Origin: Heliocidaris tuberculata
Lineage: Eukaryota; Echinodermata; Echinoidea; Camarodonta; Echinometridae
DNA length: 64,000 nucleotides
Direction: 5' to 3'
NCBI GenBank assembly: GCA_025618425.1
Contig: CM046844.1
Location: forward strand, 1,125,500-1,189,499
Part shown: one piece after another, positions 12,184 to 23,309 of the stretch
Position numbering within the stretch: position 1 is the stretch's first letter
How the letters are laid out: each line of letters starts with the position of its first letter
Position numbers and translations under genes: made by a program
Notes under the pieces: model-generated
What the model was told of the DNA's origin: nothing
Seen by the model: only the letters and a program-made list of their open reading frames with translations
The model's database searches: none

Positions 12184-12370
12184 GTCTGCTGTTTATTTAG
12201 GGTATTTCCCAAACCAATATTCAGTTAGAATAGATGATAATTACAGCTTAATGAAGAAATTACAGGGGATGCAAAAGGAACATGAGGAAATGCAGTTTCC
12301 CATTCGTACACAAAAATTACGAAACTTGATGTTAAAATATGTACAAGACTTAAGAGAAAAAAATCAGAAA
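12184..12370 (+). CDS. Exon-like segment of unknown protein
   Basis: An open stretch of 62 codons between a good acceptor (ttttattccag) and donor gtagcg. It encodes SAVYLGYFPNQYSVRIDDNY followed by a charged, helix-prone stretch rich in Lys, Glu and Gln (MKKLQGMQKEHEEMQ, LRNLMLKYVQDLREK). The composition is unlike the shadow frames around it. I do not recognise the family and find no partner exon nearby, so it may be an exon of an untraced gene or a stranded pseudo-exon. A G-tract repeat begins just after it, near 12418. Confidence 0.35.
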
Positions 12371-12589
12371 GTAGCGTGGCATGAAATGTGGCGGTTCGAA
12401 ATATACGGTGAAATTTGTGGGGGGGGGGGGTCCCTCCGAGATAGCCCCCCTCCCCAGTACAGTAAGGGTTAAACATTTACGATATAAACAAGTTACAAAT
12501 CGCGTCATAATGGGCCATATCAATAAAAACTTGTAAAGGCCTAGCAAATGCTTTTTAAAAACTTTTACTTGCATCTTCAATCATGTTCA

Positions 12590-13598
12590 AATGGCAAGGC
12601 CGATCGCCGATTTATCAGTTTTTCGAGCAAAAAACATAGTTGTTCTTGGGAAACTCTGCATATATCAATTGATAAACTTAGAGTTTTCAGCATAAACTAA
12701 TTTTTCACATGAAAGACTTGGTTTATCGCCGTTAACGGTTTTTTTTTTTCGATTAACAGAGTTTTTCATTCGATATATACAGAGTTTTTCTCGAATTTTG
12801 TTTATCACTCTAAAAACCATGTTTTCGGTGATAAGCTAAGTTTATCGGTAATATAAGTTTTCAATTGATATGCAGAGTTTCTTGGTAAACTCAGTTTATC
12901 ACTTTGCAAAAACAATGTTTATCGATGTGATAAACAGTTTTTGTTTTTTTGTTTTTTTCGATAGGTAGAGTTATTGTAAATTTACCGCAAGTGGGTGCTA
13001 CATAATATAAAGAGACTGGCCTGTGGGCGCATTTTTTTTTTTTTTTTTTTTTTGACAAAAAAATCCTTGAAGTGCTCTGCTCTGGTGAAAGAGTCAAGCG
13101 CACACTCACAACCAACGAAGGTAAGATGGTAGAAAAGGAAAAACAAAGAAGGAAAGAGACGAAGATAGATTAAAGGAAAACCAAAGCAGTACATGAGGAA
13201 GGAGAAGAGGGTAGATTAAAAAAAAAAAAGATATACAGAAGTTACAGATAAGGAAAGAGAAGAGGATAGATTTTTAAAAACCCAAAAGGAAATACATATA
13301 AAGGAAAGAGAAGAGGATACATTAAGGGGGAAAACTATACATAAGGAAAGAGAAGATGATGTAGAAAAGTAAAAACAAGAAATACATAGGTAAAGAGAAG
13401 AGGATAGATCTAAGGACAAAGTAATGCATGAGGTATGAGAATAGGATAGATTAAAGGAAAAACAAAGAAATACATGAGGAAGGAGAAGAGGATAGATTAA
13501 GGGGGAGGGGAGAAATGCATAAGGAAATAGAAGAGGATTGATAAAAGACTGAGTTTATCGGTGAGTTTATCGGAATTATTTGGCGTCAGCCTTGCCAA
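12590..13598. mobile_element. Composite element with inverted ends and internal minisatellites
   Basis: GGCAAGGCCGATCGCC at the left is mirrored by GGCGTCAGCCTTGCC at the right. The left half is rich in variants of AGTTTATCG and its inverse; the right half (13120-13540) is a degenerate tandem array of about 55 bp units containing AAGAGGATAGATTAA. No target-site duplication is clear. Confidence 0.45.
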
Positions 13599-13924
13599 AA
13601 CTGTAGCTATTCCAACCAATTAATTTCTAGCAAGGGGAAGCAGAAACTTGTCGTCTTGCTAACAGTATAGCTTTCTCAGACTAGCATATATACATTCCTA
13701 CTCAAAAAAGGAAAGGTTTTGTTCTTTTACACAAAGGCTTGTTGGATTAGTAAATGCCTATCTGAAAAAGGATGAATTTTCTTTCATCTAAAAATTTTTC
13801 CTTGGTATTTTGCAAGTTCCTCTCCTACTAGTTTGAGCTTTTGATTCCATGGACATTATGGGAAATGAGAAGGTGTTATTTGTGCACCTTGAAGCCCCCC
13901 CCCCCCCCCACACACACACACATT

Positions 13925-14705
13925 TAAAAAAACAACTAAATAGATGGCCGAAATTTCTCTTCCGTCAGAGAATTTAAAAAAAAAAGTGAATGTTTTGTCA
14001 TATTAATTTAAAAGCAGTTGGTCAAATCGCTCTTTGCAGCCACAAACTGCTTTTGTGATATTTGAACTCCCACCCCCTTTTAAACACTAATAGCTGAAAC
14101 TTCTCTTCCGTCAGAGAATTAATAAAAACATGAATGTTTTATCACCGTTAATTTAACAGCAATTGGTCAAATCGCTCTTTGCAGCGACAAATCGCTTTTG
14201 TGATATTTCACTCAAGGCAGTTAGTATTTTTTGCACCTTGAAACTAATAGATAGCTGAAACTTCTCTTCCGTCAGAGAATTAATAAAAACGTGAATGTTT
14301 TGTCACATTAATTCAACAGCAGTTGGTCAAATCGCTCTCTGCAGCCACAAATTGCTTTTGTGATATTTCACTCAAGGCAGTTAGTATATTTTGCACCTTG
14401 AAACTAATAGACAGGCCTAGCTGAAACTTTTCTTCCGTCAGAGAATTAATAAAAACGTGAATGTTTTGTCACATTAATTTAACAGCACTTGGTCAAATCG
14501 CTCTTTGCAGCCACAAATTGCTATTGTGATATTTCACTCAAGGCAGTTAGTATTTTTTGCACCTTGAAACTAATAGATAGCTGAAACTTCTCTTCCGTCA
14601 GAGAAATAATAAGAACGTGAATGTTTTGTCACATTAATTTAACAGCACTTGGTCAAATCGCTTTCTGCAGCCACAAAGTGCTTTTGTGATATTTCACTCA
14701 AGGCA
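13925..14705 (+). repeat. Tandem array, five units of 146-166 bp
   Basis: The landmark TCCGTCAGAG recurs at 13961, 14107, 14268, 14434 and 14594. Each unit also has TTGGTCAAATCGCTCT and TTTGTGATATTTCACTCAAG. Units are highly similar; no open frame runs through the array. Confidence 0.9.
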
Positions 14706-15800
14706 GTTTGAGCTGATGTTGGAGTGTATAACTATTGTAAATTCTCAACACCGCCTGCAAACCCTCATGTCTGACACAGCAAGAGCCCTAGCTATGGCTA
14801 AAGTTTTACTTGTAGCTTTATAAGTAAATACTCGTTTTTGCTATTCAGCCCATTTTTTACGTTGATTTTTTTTTTAAAGCTGCAAGCAAAAGGTTATACA
14901 ATGCATGCGTCCCGGAAAAAACGAAACCGAGATTTATCGATGTTTAATCATATCTTAATCACAATTATGATTGATAAATGACACATATCTGTAGAGCTTG
15001 GATCCTCTTCTTTCATTTTGATGCCACTCATATAATACATACTTCACGCATGAGTGAATAAAGACAATATGAAGCAGGACTACCTAAATAAAAGTCGTTT
15101 GGTCAACGATATCAGAATTTCAAAGAGATAATCACATTTCTAGAAAGTTCATTTTCTGCCCTTTCATATGACATCGCAATCGGGAAAAAAGAGCCATAAC
15201 CATTTGAGGTATGAATTTGAAAATTTGTGATAGTATATGTATCACCGCAGGAAGATTAGATTGGGGGGTTGATATTTCAATAGGTCAATTTCTGAAATTA
15301 CAGGTTTGTAGCCTTATGACAATTTCTCATGAACCAATTGATATGAGTAAACTTCAAGCTTGATGATGGTATGCATCAGCATAGGGATACGAATTGATTA
15401 GATTTGGGGGTAAGTAGGTCAAAGGTCAAAGAGGTCAGTTTTCATTAAATTCTGGGTCTTTAGCCTCTTCTCAATATATAAAGTACCGTTTGAGAAAATG
15501 GATTTAAACCTTTGTACTGGTTTGTACCAGAGAGACGAAACGATTAGTTTGCCATTACTGGGTTAAAGGTTAGAGGTTATTGAGGTCAATTCACATAAAA
15601 TTGTACGTTTTAGCCTCATTATTTCAATATTTCAAGGAATTTTGAGCCATGAGCTTCAAACTATAGGTACCAGTATGTATCATCTTATTGGGAAATGAGC
15701 TGAAAGATTCTAGTAAGTAAAAGAGGAAGTTGGTCAAAGTGGAAAGGTCTGACCTCATTATGATTTTTGTTGTCAAGTATGAATTGTAGTCTCAGAAAAA
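14706..15800. repeat. Non-coding, with diverged AGGTCAAAGGTCA-type repeats
   Basis: From about 15180 to 15760, phrases such as GGGTAAGTAGGTCAAAGGTC, TTAGCCTC and TTGAGCCAT recur in diverged form at 150-200 base spacing. No gene is supported. Confidence 0.4.
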
Positions 15801-15813
15801 CCTATTCATGGAC

Positions 15814-15972
15814 CAGGGGCGGATCCAGGATTATGTAAAAGAGGGGGCACAGAGCCGGAAAAGCACACAATTAAGGGGGAATTTTTTTTCCCATTGTGTA
15901 CTTAAGGTATGCCAGTTGGGTTTCAAAAGAGGGGGCGCGGGCCCGTTTTCCCCCAATGTAGATCCGCCACTG
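15814..15972. mobile_element. hAT-like MITE, perfect 8 bp duplication
   Basis: Starts CAGGGGCGGATCCAGG and ends GTAGATCCGCCACTG. TCATGGAC at 15806-15813 is repeated exactly at 15973-15980. It is 159 bp long and non-coding. Confidence 0.9.
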
Positions 15973-16379
15973 TCATGGACTATAAATCAACAAGTGTGCT
16001 GCATCATAGTAAGGTAAAGTAAGCCGAGAGGATGAAATGACTTTGAAAATTCCAGTAGTTACAATTATAATACATGGTAACAATAAATTAACTAAATTTA
16101 GGCGGAGCCATGTAGGAAACGCAGTGGCATTTGTCTTGTTTCAATATCTTTTCCTTGAAACCATGATATATTTGTATTGCTATATCTTTGTACCTTTGTG
16201 ATGTTCAATCTTTTAACAATGATATATTTGATGTGATGATGGAATAAATGATTTTCAGTTTCAATTTCATGTGTCTCCATTTGACCTTCTTCTTCTTTCT
16301 TCTTCGAAAACGGGCAGCAATCAATCGACCTCCAGACAGGCCAGCATTTGCAATGTTCGATGACATCATAATATCGTGT

Positions 16380-17010
16380 AGAGCTGGGTGTACATTACAA
16401 AAATATAAAAACTGACCAAAAAAAAAATTATCGGGAAGGGGGTGTAACAGGCCCCTTGCTTGGAAGGTATTTGTGTAATTATTCAAAACATAAATGGTAG
16501 ATTTCAGCATGGCAGCCACATAGCAAGCTCCTCTATTATGTTTTGTCAAACAGGTGCAGATGGACAATAATTATGTGTTTGCATAATCCTTACAATATAA
16601 TTTGACTACTTTTGAGAAAGCAATTTACAGTTTAATTACTGAAATAATTGAAATGATTATTTGAAACCAAATTGCAGTCCAAGAAAGTTACAATGCTCAA
16701 AATTTTAATGCGTAAATTTGACATGAATTATATAAGACACTTTGGAGTTATTAAGGTTGTAAGGACCAATAAATGTTGGGCAGCAAAGCTTGGTCTAGGG
16801 GCACTTTGGCGTTTGCACCCAGGCTCCCCGATGGAAATTTTTGTCAGTTTTTATATCTTTGCAATGTACACCCATACCTCTTCCTTATGACAAAATTTAG
16901 TCCACGGGCCTTAAAGGGAAAATTTTACCCCAATATTTAGGGGCCGACTGTCAACCCATCCAGACGGAAAGTTTTGTCAGTTTTTTGTGTTTTTGCAATT
17001 GGTAATGTAC
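16380..17010. repeat. Dispersed repeat family, copy A
   Basis: The + strand part 16735-17010 carries CACTTTGGAGTTATTAAGG, GATGGAAATTTTTGTCAG and CCTTAAAGGGAAAATTTTACC. A partial inverted copy lies at about 16380-16480. Related copies are at 19990, 20995 and 23310. Confidence 0.65.
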
Positions 17011-17014
17011 AGTA

Positions 17015-17110
17015 TGTCCCCCCCCCACAAAAAAAAAAAAAAAAAAAAACCAAAAAAAACAACAAAACAAAACAAACAAACAAACAAAAAAACAAAAACA
17101 AAAACAAAAT
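17015..17110. repeat. C-tract and A-rich simple sequence
   Basis: A C run, then A-rich AAAACAAAC repeats. From 17110 to 17510 there is nothing I can assign. Confidence 0.7.
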
Positions 17111-17689
17111 TACAATCGGACTTTCAGCATCAATATTTTTCCAACTTGTGAATTAATCACATTATGTTTCGGGATTATATAATCATCTGTATCTCAGCGA
17201 AAACCCTATCAGATTTGCTTCAGTAATCACGAAGAAATATGGATTTTTGTAGCGTATGTCATAAGCCCCTTCCATCCAAGATTTGACAAAAGGGAGACGC
17301 ACAAAGCACAATCAACAATTCCACACTCCTTTAAAATGGTTTGAAAAGGAACTTACTGTTTTGTTTTTATCTGCTAGAATTGTTATGGCAATGCTTCATT
17401 TATCGTCATAATTATCATCGTTCTTCTTGTTATTTTTTAAGGACAATTTTGGGAGATTTTTTTGCAAAACGAAAAATCATAAATGTAAAAAGATAAGCAG
17501 TGTTGAGAGTCTTAAACGCACTGGCGTAAAAAGGATTTTTCGATAAGGGGGGGGGGGGGAGGAAACGTGAATGATCAAACCGCGTAGCCAGGATTTCATT
17601 TTAGGGGGGGGGGGTTGGGTTGGGTTGTGAGAACGCGAAGCGTGCTCCCAAGGGGGGTGGGTGCAGGGAGGGGTGCAGGGAGGGGGGAG

Positions 17690-19255
17690 TTTCCCCCCTC
17701 CCGAGCGAAGCGCGAAAGCTCTGACGTTTAACAGCAAATTTGAGAGAAAAAAACCCGGCTCGTAGCACCTTTTTTAGGCGGAAAGTTAGTTCAACGCCCT
17801 GACTGCTTTAAAATCATTTGGACGCAATACCGCACTGTATGTAACAGGGGTGGGTACAGGGAGGGGGGGGGGGGTTTCCCCTCCCTCGCGAAGCGCGAAA
17901 GCTCTGACGTTTTATATAACAAATTTGAGAGAAAGATAACGGGTCGCAGCATCTTTTTTTTAGGCGGAAAGTTACTTCGACGCCCGGACTGCTTTTCAAT
18001 TATTTGGAAGCAATACTGCACTGTTTGTAACAGGGGTGGTTGCAGGGAGGGGGAGTTTTATAGCAAATCTGAGAGAAGGATAACGACTCGCAGCACCTTT
18101 TTTTAGGCTGAAAGTTTGACGCCCTGACTTATTTGGAAGCAATACTCAGTGGCGTCCGGGGAAACTATCAAATCTGCTCCCCCTCCCCACCCCCCCCCCC
18201 CCCCATGCCAAAACTCAGATTGATGAGCGTTTTTGATTTAGAAATGATGGCACTACGTAAAAATGATTTTTGATGCACATAACCCAGGGTTGTCACCCCA
18301 AATTTAATGAATTATTGTACAAGCGAGGGAGCAACGCGACCGAGCGGCATATTTTTTTTTTCCTTTTCGCCCCTCAAATTAAGATTTCTTATGTGTTTTA
18401 CCCTTAAAACAAAATCCAAGGGAACTCAGCGAGCTAGCAACAGATTAAAAAAAAAAATAATAACATTCCCATTTTGGGGGAGCAAAATGAATAAAAACCC
18501 TAAAGAGGAATTTAGCAAGGCAATTGCAAAGCAAATTTATGATTATTTTCTTTCGAATGTTCTATACCTTGAAAGTACTTTTTATGCACTTATATCCCAT
18601 CTGGGGGCGCAAAATTTAACAAGCTCCTGCCTTATGCGGGGGTGGGGGGCAAAGCAACTAGAATCAATTATTGGTTAACACTTAAAAAACGGCATTGGGG
18701 GCGCGAAATAGCTAGATCCTGAACACAATTATGCGAGGGAGCAAAGCGACCGAGCTTTACAAAATTTTCGCATTTCAAACCCTATAAAGCACCATTTCTT
18801 ACGCATTTTGTCTTTGACTGGGGCGCAAATAACCCTCAAAGACGATACATTTGCTTGTATTTATCCCCTTTTCTTTCTCTCTTTTGCGTTTTTTGCGTCC
18901 CCCCTTCAAGTGCCGCCCGGGCACATGCCCCTTCTGCCCCCCGTAGATACGCCACTGGCAATACTGCACTGTATGCAACAGGGGTGGGTGCAGGGAAGCG
19001 CGAAAACTCTGACGCTTTAACAAATTTGAGAGAAAGATAGCAGCTCGTAGTAAACAATTTTTTTAGGCGGAAAGTTATAGTTCCACGCCCTGACTGCTTT
19101 TCAATAATTTGGACGCAATATTTTACTGTATGTAATAGATGTGGGTAAAGGGAGGGGAAGTTATTTCCCCCTTCCCGCGCGAAGCGCGAAAATTTTGACG
19201 TTTTAGCAAATTTTGATTGAAAGGTAACGGCTCGTAGCGCCTTTTTATAGGCTTT
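17690..19255. repeat. Tandem array of about 180 bp units, interrupted
   Basis: Units share GCGAAGCGCGAAAGCTCTGACG, AATTTGAGAGAAAGATAACG, TTTTTTAGGCGGAAAGTT and GCACTGTATGTAACAGGGGT (variants of each). Copies fall at about 17700, 17880, 18050, 18980 and 19170, on both sides of the nested insertion. Confidence 0.75.
18147..18957. mobile_element. Nested hAT-like element, perfect 8 bp duplication
   Basis: Starts CAGTGGCGTCCGGGG and ends GTAGATACGCCACTG. GCAATACT at 18139-18146 is repeated exactly at 18958-18965, and the target is a unit of the surrounding tandem array. Internal phrases GCGAGGGAGCAAMGCGACCG occur twice. No protein is recognised. Confidence 0.85.
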
Positions 19256-19369
19256 TTTGTCTCACTTCTCCCGCTTTTTCGCTCTCGCTTTTTTTTTAAA
19301 GGACTGAATAAGGAGGGGGGGGGGCAGTGCCCCCTGGGCCTCCCTGGCTACGCCTATGCTTAAACATAT

Positions 19370-19990
19370 ATGTTGCATACCTGCCAACCTTCAAGAATCC
19401 AACGAGGCAAGATTAGAAATACAGTGCATATTGTATGCTTTCAGACATAAGTTTTCATGGAAAGAGAGGAATCTATAGGGCTCTTCGCATTAGTTTGAAG
19501 GTGAAAGATAGGAATCATTCCTCTAAAATAGGAATGGTTGGCATTTATGATGTTGGTCATTTGTAATTGAAAGTGAATGAATCAACAAATTTTTTATAAA
19601 CTGAATTGTCATGATCTTTTTAGGAAGGTCTATATTATTCTTTACATGATCATTTACCTTTGTTAACTTATAAATGGTCTGCAAAGAATTTGAATATGTT
19701 AGTAAAAATACGTAATACTTCCATTTATATAAATGCCAAGAACATCCAAGTGACAAAAGATGGAAGAAAGGGACCCATGACCTGCTGTATATAAATCCCT
19801 ATTTCTTCATGAATACTTTGACCAAATCGGACCGGGTCTTCACTGTCTGGTAGAGAAATATATATATTTTTTCATAATCCAGTATGACTTTTTATATTGC
19901 AAATATATTTCTTTTGTAATCAATACCCAAATTCCGATTGTAATTTTTCTGGGACATACTGTATGGTCATACAATCATACAACTTCCTTC
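19370..19990. other. No gene or named repeat seen
   Basis: AT-rich sequence with only short frames lacking domains or splice context. Confidence 0.4.
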
Positions 19991-20450
19991 TGACATCGAC
20001 AAAGTTTGGCGCATGTGTTAGATGGGTTTAAATTGACCCGACTTGGGGGCCATTTTGGGGGGCTCTGGGACCAAACCAGGTAGCTCCGTTCAGGCCAACA
20101 AGCTTTTTGTGAATGTAATGGATGCATGGTCTAAGTAACTTTATGGGGTCAAATCCAGGGGCCTCGCTAGAACATTTTGAAGGGGGTGACACCCAAATTT
20201 GACCACAAATTTTTAGGGTGTTACTCCCAAATTTGCCAACAAAAATACTGCACCATGATCCCCCCCGCTCCACAAATAATAGTAAAAGAATATCGCAGAT
20301 GTTGAGATCTTGCGGGCTCATTTTCACAAGGGGGGGGGGGGGCTGACGCCTTAAATTGCCTGAATATCGATATCCAAGTTATATTTTTTTGTTTTACTAA
20401 TCTCCGCTTGGAAGTGTACAGACGGTAAAAAAGCATCCGGTAACCCCGCT
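19990..20450 (+). repeat. Dispersed repeat family, copy D
   Basis: Contains TTTGGCGCATGTGTTAGATG, CCCGACTTGG, CAACAAGCTTTTTGTGAATG and TAACTTTATGGGGTCAAATC, matching copies B and C. A second block with GCCTCGCTAGAACATTTTGA and G-tracts follows and resembles 26840-27015. Confidence 0.6.
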
Positions 20451-20524
20451 ACTCAAATTATGTGGATACTCTGGCACCTCACTGCTCGTGGCTTTTGCCA
20501 AATTTTGAAGATCCTCGCGCGCGC

Positions 20525-20780
20525 AGGGGGGGGGGGGGGGGGGGGGGGGGCTGCAGTCCATCATGCCGAAGGGGACTTACTTTTGCCCGAATGTTAACTT
20601 TCCAGTGTTTGGCCAGTAATTTCCTTCTTTTTCTTCCCTTTTCTTTTCGTTTCCTTCTTTTCTTTCTATTTAATTCTAGATCCCTTTAGTCTCTTTTCTA
20701 TTTTTTTCCTATTCCTTTTCATTTTCTCCTTCCTCTTCTCTCCCCCCCTCCTTTTTTTTTTTTTTTTTTTTTTTTTTTTG
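20525..20780. repeat. Long G-tract and polypyrimidine-rich tract
   Basis: A G run of more than 20 bases at 20526-20550, then a C/T-rich stretch ending in a T run of more than 20 bases. Low complexity, non-coding. Confidence 0.8.
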
Positions 20781-20994
20781 CCGACAGCCATTTTGAGTGG
20801 GGTGGGGGTGGTGTGACACCCCCCGGATTCTCTGCATGCACATCTCCCTGTCCCATTACACTAAAAGTGGTCTGGTTATAAAGACTATTTCAGTATTGCT
20901 AAGTACAGTGTATAGCATCAATAGCATGCAGCTAGCTATTAATCATATCACTCGATCTATACTATCCAGAAGCCTGTCCCGAAATAGTCAACCC

Positions 20995-21560
20995 ATTTTA
21001 CATATGAGATTTGACCCCTTAAAGTTGCTAAGACCATCCATGTCATTTACAAAAAGCTTGTCAGCTCGAACGAAACCTCCGGGTTTGGCCCCCAGAGCCC
21101 CCCCCCCCCCCCAAGGGGCCCCAAAGTCGGGTCGATTTCAACCCATCTAACATATGTGCCAAACTTTGCCAGAAGAAAGGTGTATGACTATACATTACCA
21201 AAACACCAAAACTGACAAAATTTTCAGTCGGGATGGGTTGTCAGACCGCCCCTAAGGATTGGGGCAGTTTTTTCCCCTTAAGGCCCATGGACAAATTTTG
21301 TCAGAAGGAAGAGTTATGGGTGTACATTACAAAAATATAAAAACTTACCAAAATTTCCATCGGGAAGGGGTGTAACACGCCCCTGAAAAAACAGCAAAGT
21401 GCCCCTAGACCAAGCTTTGCTACCCAAAATGCTCTGGACATAGAGAAAAAAACATTTTTGGCATTACAAAACCTTAATAACTCCAAAGTGTCTCATTCAA
21501 TACAGCTAACATTTACATAGTACAATCTTGAGTATTGTAACTTTCTTGGGGTGCAATTTG
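20995..21560 (-). repeat. Dispersed repeat family, copy B (holds an empty site)
   Basis: Reverse-complement match to copies A and C. It contains GATTTGAC at 21008-21015, the unoccupied form of the site that carries the 591 bp insertion in copy C at 23971-24561. Confidence 0.7.
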
Positions 21561-21737
21561 GTGTCAAATAATCAATTCAATAATGATTTATTAAATTGTG
21601 AAAATTGTACTGCTTTCTCCAAAGTAGTCAAATGGTATTGTCAGGATTATGTAAACACACCCATTGTCCATCTGCGTCTGTTTGGTAGGGCATAATAGGG
21701 AGCTTGCAAGGTATTTGTGTATTATTAACACATGAAT

Positions 21738-21800
21738 CAGTGGCGGATCTACGGGGGGGGGGGGGGGGGGGGGGGTTTAACCCCCCCCCCCTTGGGCTGC
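21738..21800 (+). mobile_element. hAT-like left end, truncated
   Basis: Starts CAGTGGCGGATCTACG followed by a G run and C run. No matching right terminus is found, so it is probably truncated. A similar C-tract context recurs near 21910. Confidence 0.45.
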
Positions 21801-21997
21801 CAAGTAAACATTTAATGTGCATAGGAAAACGCCATCATAATATGTCCAGACTCACACAATATGTTCCTATATAGCACTCTGTCTCAGGCTCAGCCTCGGG
21901 CAATAGGTTTTAACCCCCCCCCCCCCCGACTACCAAGTGAACATGTGTTACTTTTTCTATGCATATCATTGTGATAGAATTGTGATAGAATAGTATA

Positions 21998-22166
21998 CTA
22001 TTAATACATGGTTGGGAGTGCGTTAGTGCGATCTGGCAACACAAAGGTTTTTATCGTGGTGTACTAACGCACGAGGCGTAGCCGAGTGTGTTAGACATCA
22101 CGATAAAAACCTGCGTGTTGCTGGATCGCACTAACGCACGAACTCACAACCATGTATTAATAGTTT
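21998..22166. repeat. Imperfect palindrome, about 170 bp
   Basis: TATTAATACATGGTTG at the left is mirrored by AACCATGTATTAATA at the right, with GTGCGTTAGTGCGATC mirrored by GATCGCACTAACGCAC and TTTTTATCGTG mirrored by CACGATAAAAA. Next to it, TTATAAAACGGGTC (22165) and GAACCCGTTTTATAA (22315) frame a further 170 bp. Confidence 0.75.
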
Positions 22167-22463
22167 TATAAAACGGGTCTAAAATCTTAGTGTTTTCTTA
22201 CAATCTGAGTGTTTGATCCGGATTAGCCGTGCGTTAGTCCCCTCGCCGTGCGTTAGCACTTTTTTTTTGCACGGTCACGTGATGTTATTTGACCAATCAG
22301 GATGGCTACATTCTTGAACCCGTTTTATAATAGCCAATAGCTTAGTTGTTTCATATCACTCATCGACAATACTTTCATTAACACATTCATTGAGAAAAGA
22401 TGTGAAATTATAGCTCTACTGCGCATAAAAATCTGACGTGATGTGACTTGATGACGACGGCAT

Positions 22464-22585
22464 TATTGCATTGATGCAGTGCGCGTATTGCATTGATGAC
22501 GGTGCGCGTATTGCATTGATGCAGTGCGCGTATTGTATTGATGCAGTGTGCGTATTGCATTGATGCAGTGCGCGTATTGCATTAA
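22464..22585 (+). repeat. Tandem array of about 22 bp units
   Basis: GTGCGCGTATTGCATTGATG repeated about five times with small changes. A short open frame starting here is a by-product of the array. Confidence 0.85.
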
Positions 22586-23309
22586 TGAGCGCGCCATGAG
22601 AAAGTTGGTGGAACTATATCACAGCCGGGAAATGGTACGAAATGTAACATATACGCGCCTATGGGACAAGCTTAGTATGAGTGATGCTCATCACGCAGCA
22701 CGCCTAGCCTATCGCCTGCAGCCTGCCCATGTTGGACGAAGCACTTTCTTGACTTTTAAACATGTGGTTAGAATTAGACCAAAAAGAAATAACACACACT
22801 GGAGAGGAAAATTTCAAGTGCAAATATTGTGAGAAGATATAATATTATTCAACTCATCTGGTAACTTATTAAGTTGATAACCAAACACACGATAACTCTG
22901 GATATAACTGTGTATTAAACTGTTACTTGATCTAAAAAGACGTTATTATGGACTGCTTTTTATGGTCTCCATTGCGTTAGTAGATGCCAGGAAAACATCA
23001 CTTACAGGGGTTCAAATAGCAAATAAACAAAAACAAACAAACAAACAAAAAATCGACGCGACGCTACGCGGCCCACAGACATCGCCGTTTCGCGCCTTGT
23101 GGACGATGCTCTGCATCGCCGTTGGGACAAACCCAGGGACCGCGGAGCCAGGGCCGGGGGGAGGGGGCGGGGATGGGGCTGTAGTCCCCCCCCCCCCCCC
23201 ATTTATTTGGGCAAAAAAGAGAAAAAATAGAGCATGCAAGTATGCTTAAAATCGCAAGCTGGCAACCCTTAAAAATGAAAAATCTCCCTACTGTGGGAGG
23301 GGGGATACA

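Larger units (their letters stand above)
17519..19358. mobile_element. 1.84 kb hAT-like element carrying a tandem array
   Basis: Starts CACTGGCGTAAAAAGG and ends CCTGGCTACGCCTATG. The flanks CTTAAACG (17511-17518) and CTTAAACA (19359-19366) match in seven of eight bases. The inside is largely an array of about 180 bp units, itself split by another hAT-like element at 18147-18957. No transposase frame is seen. Confidence 0.7.

Noticed and set aside
13925..14705. CRISPR-like regular repeats
   Set aside because: Whole 146-166 bp units repeat without unique spacers, in a eukaryotic genome: an ordinary tandem array.
22548..22832. 94-codon frame as a gene
   Set aside because: Its start lies in a 22 bp tandem array, and the rest has no domain or splice context.
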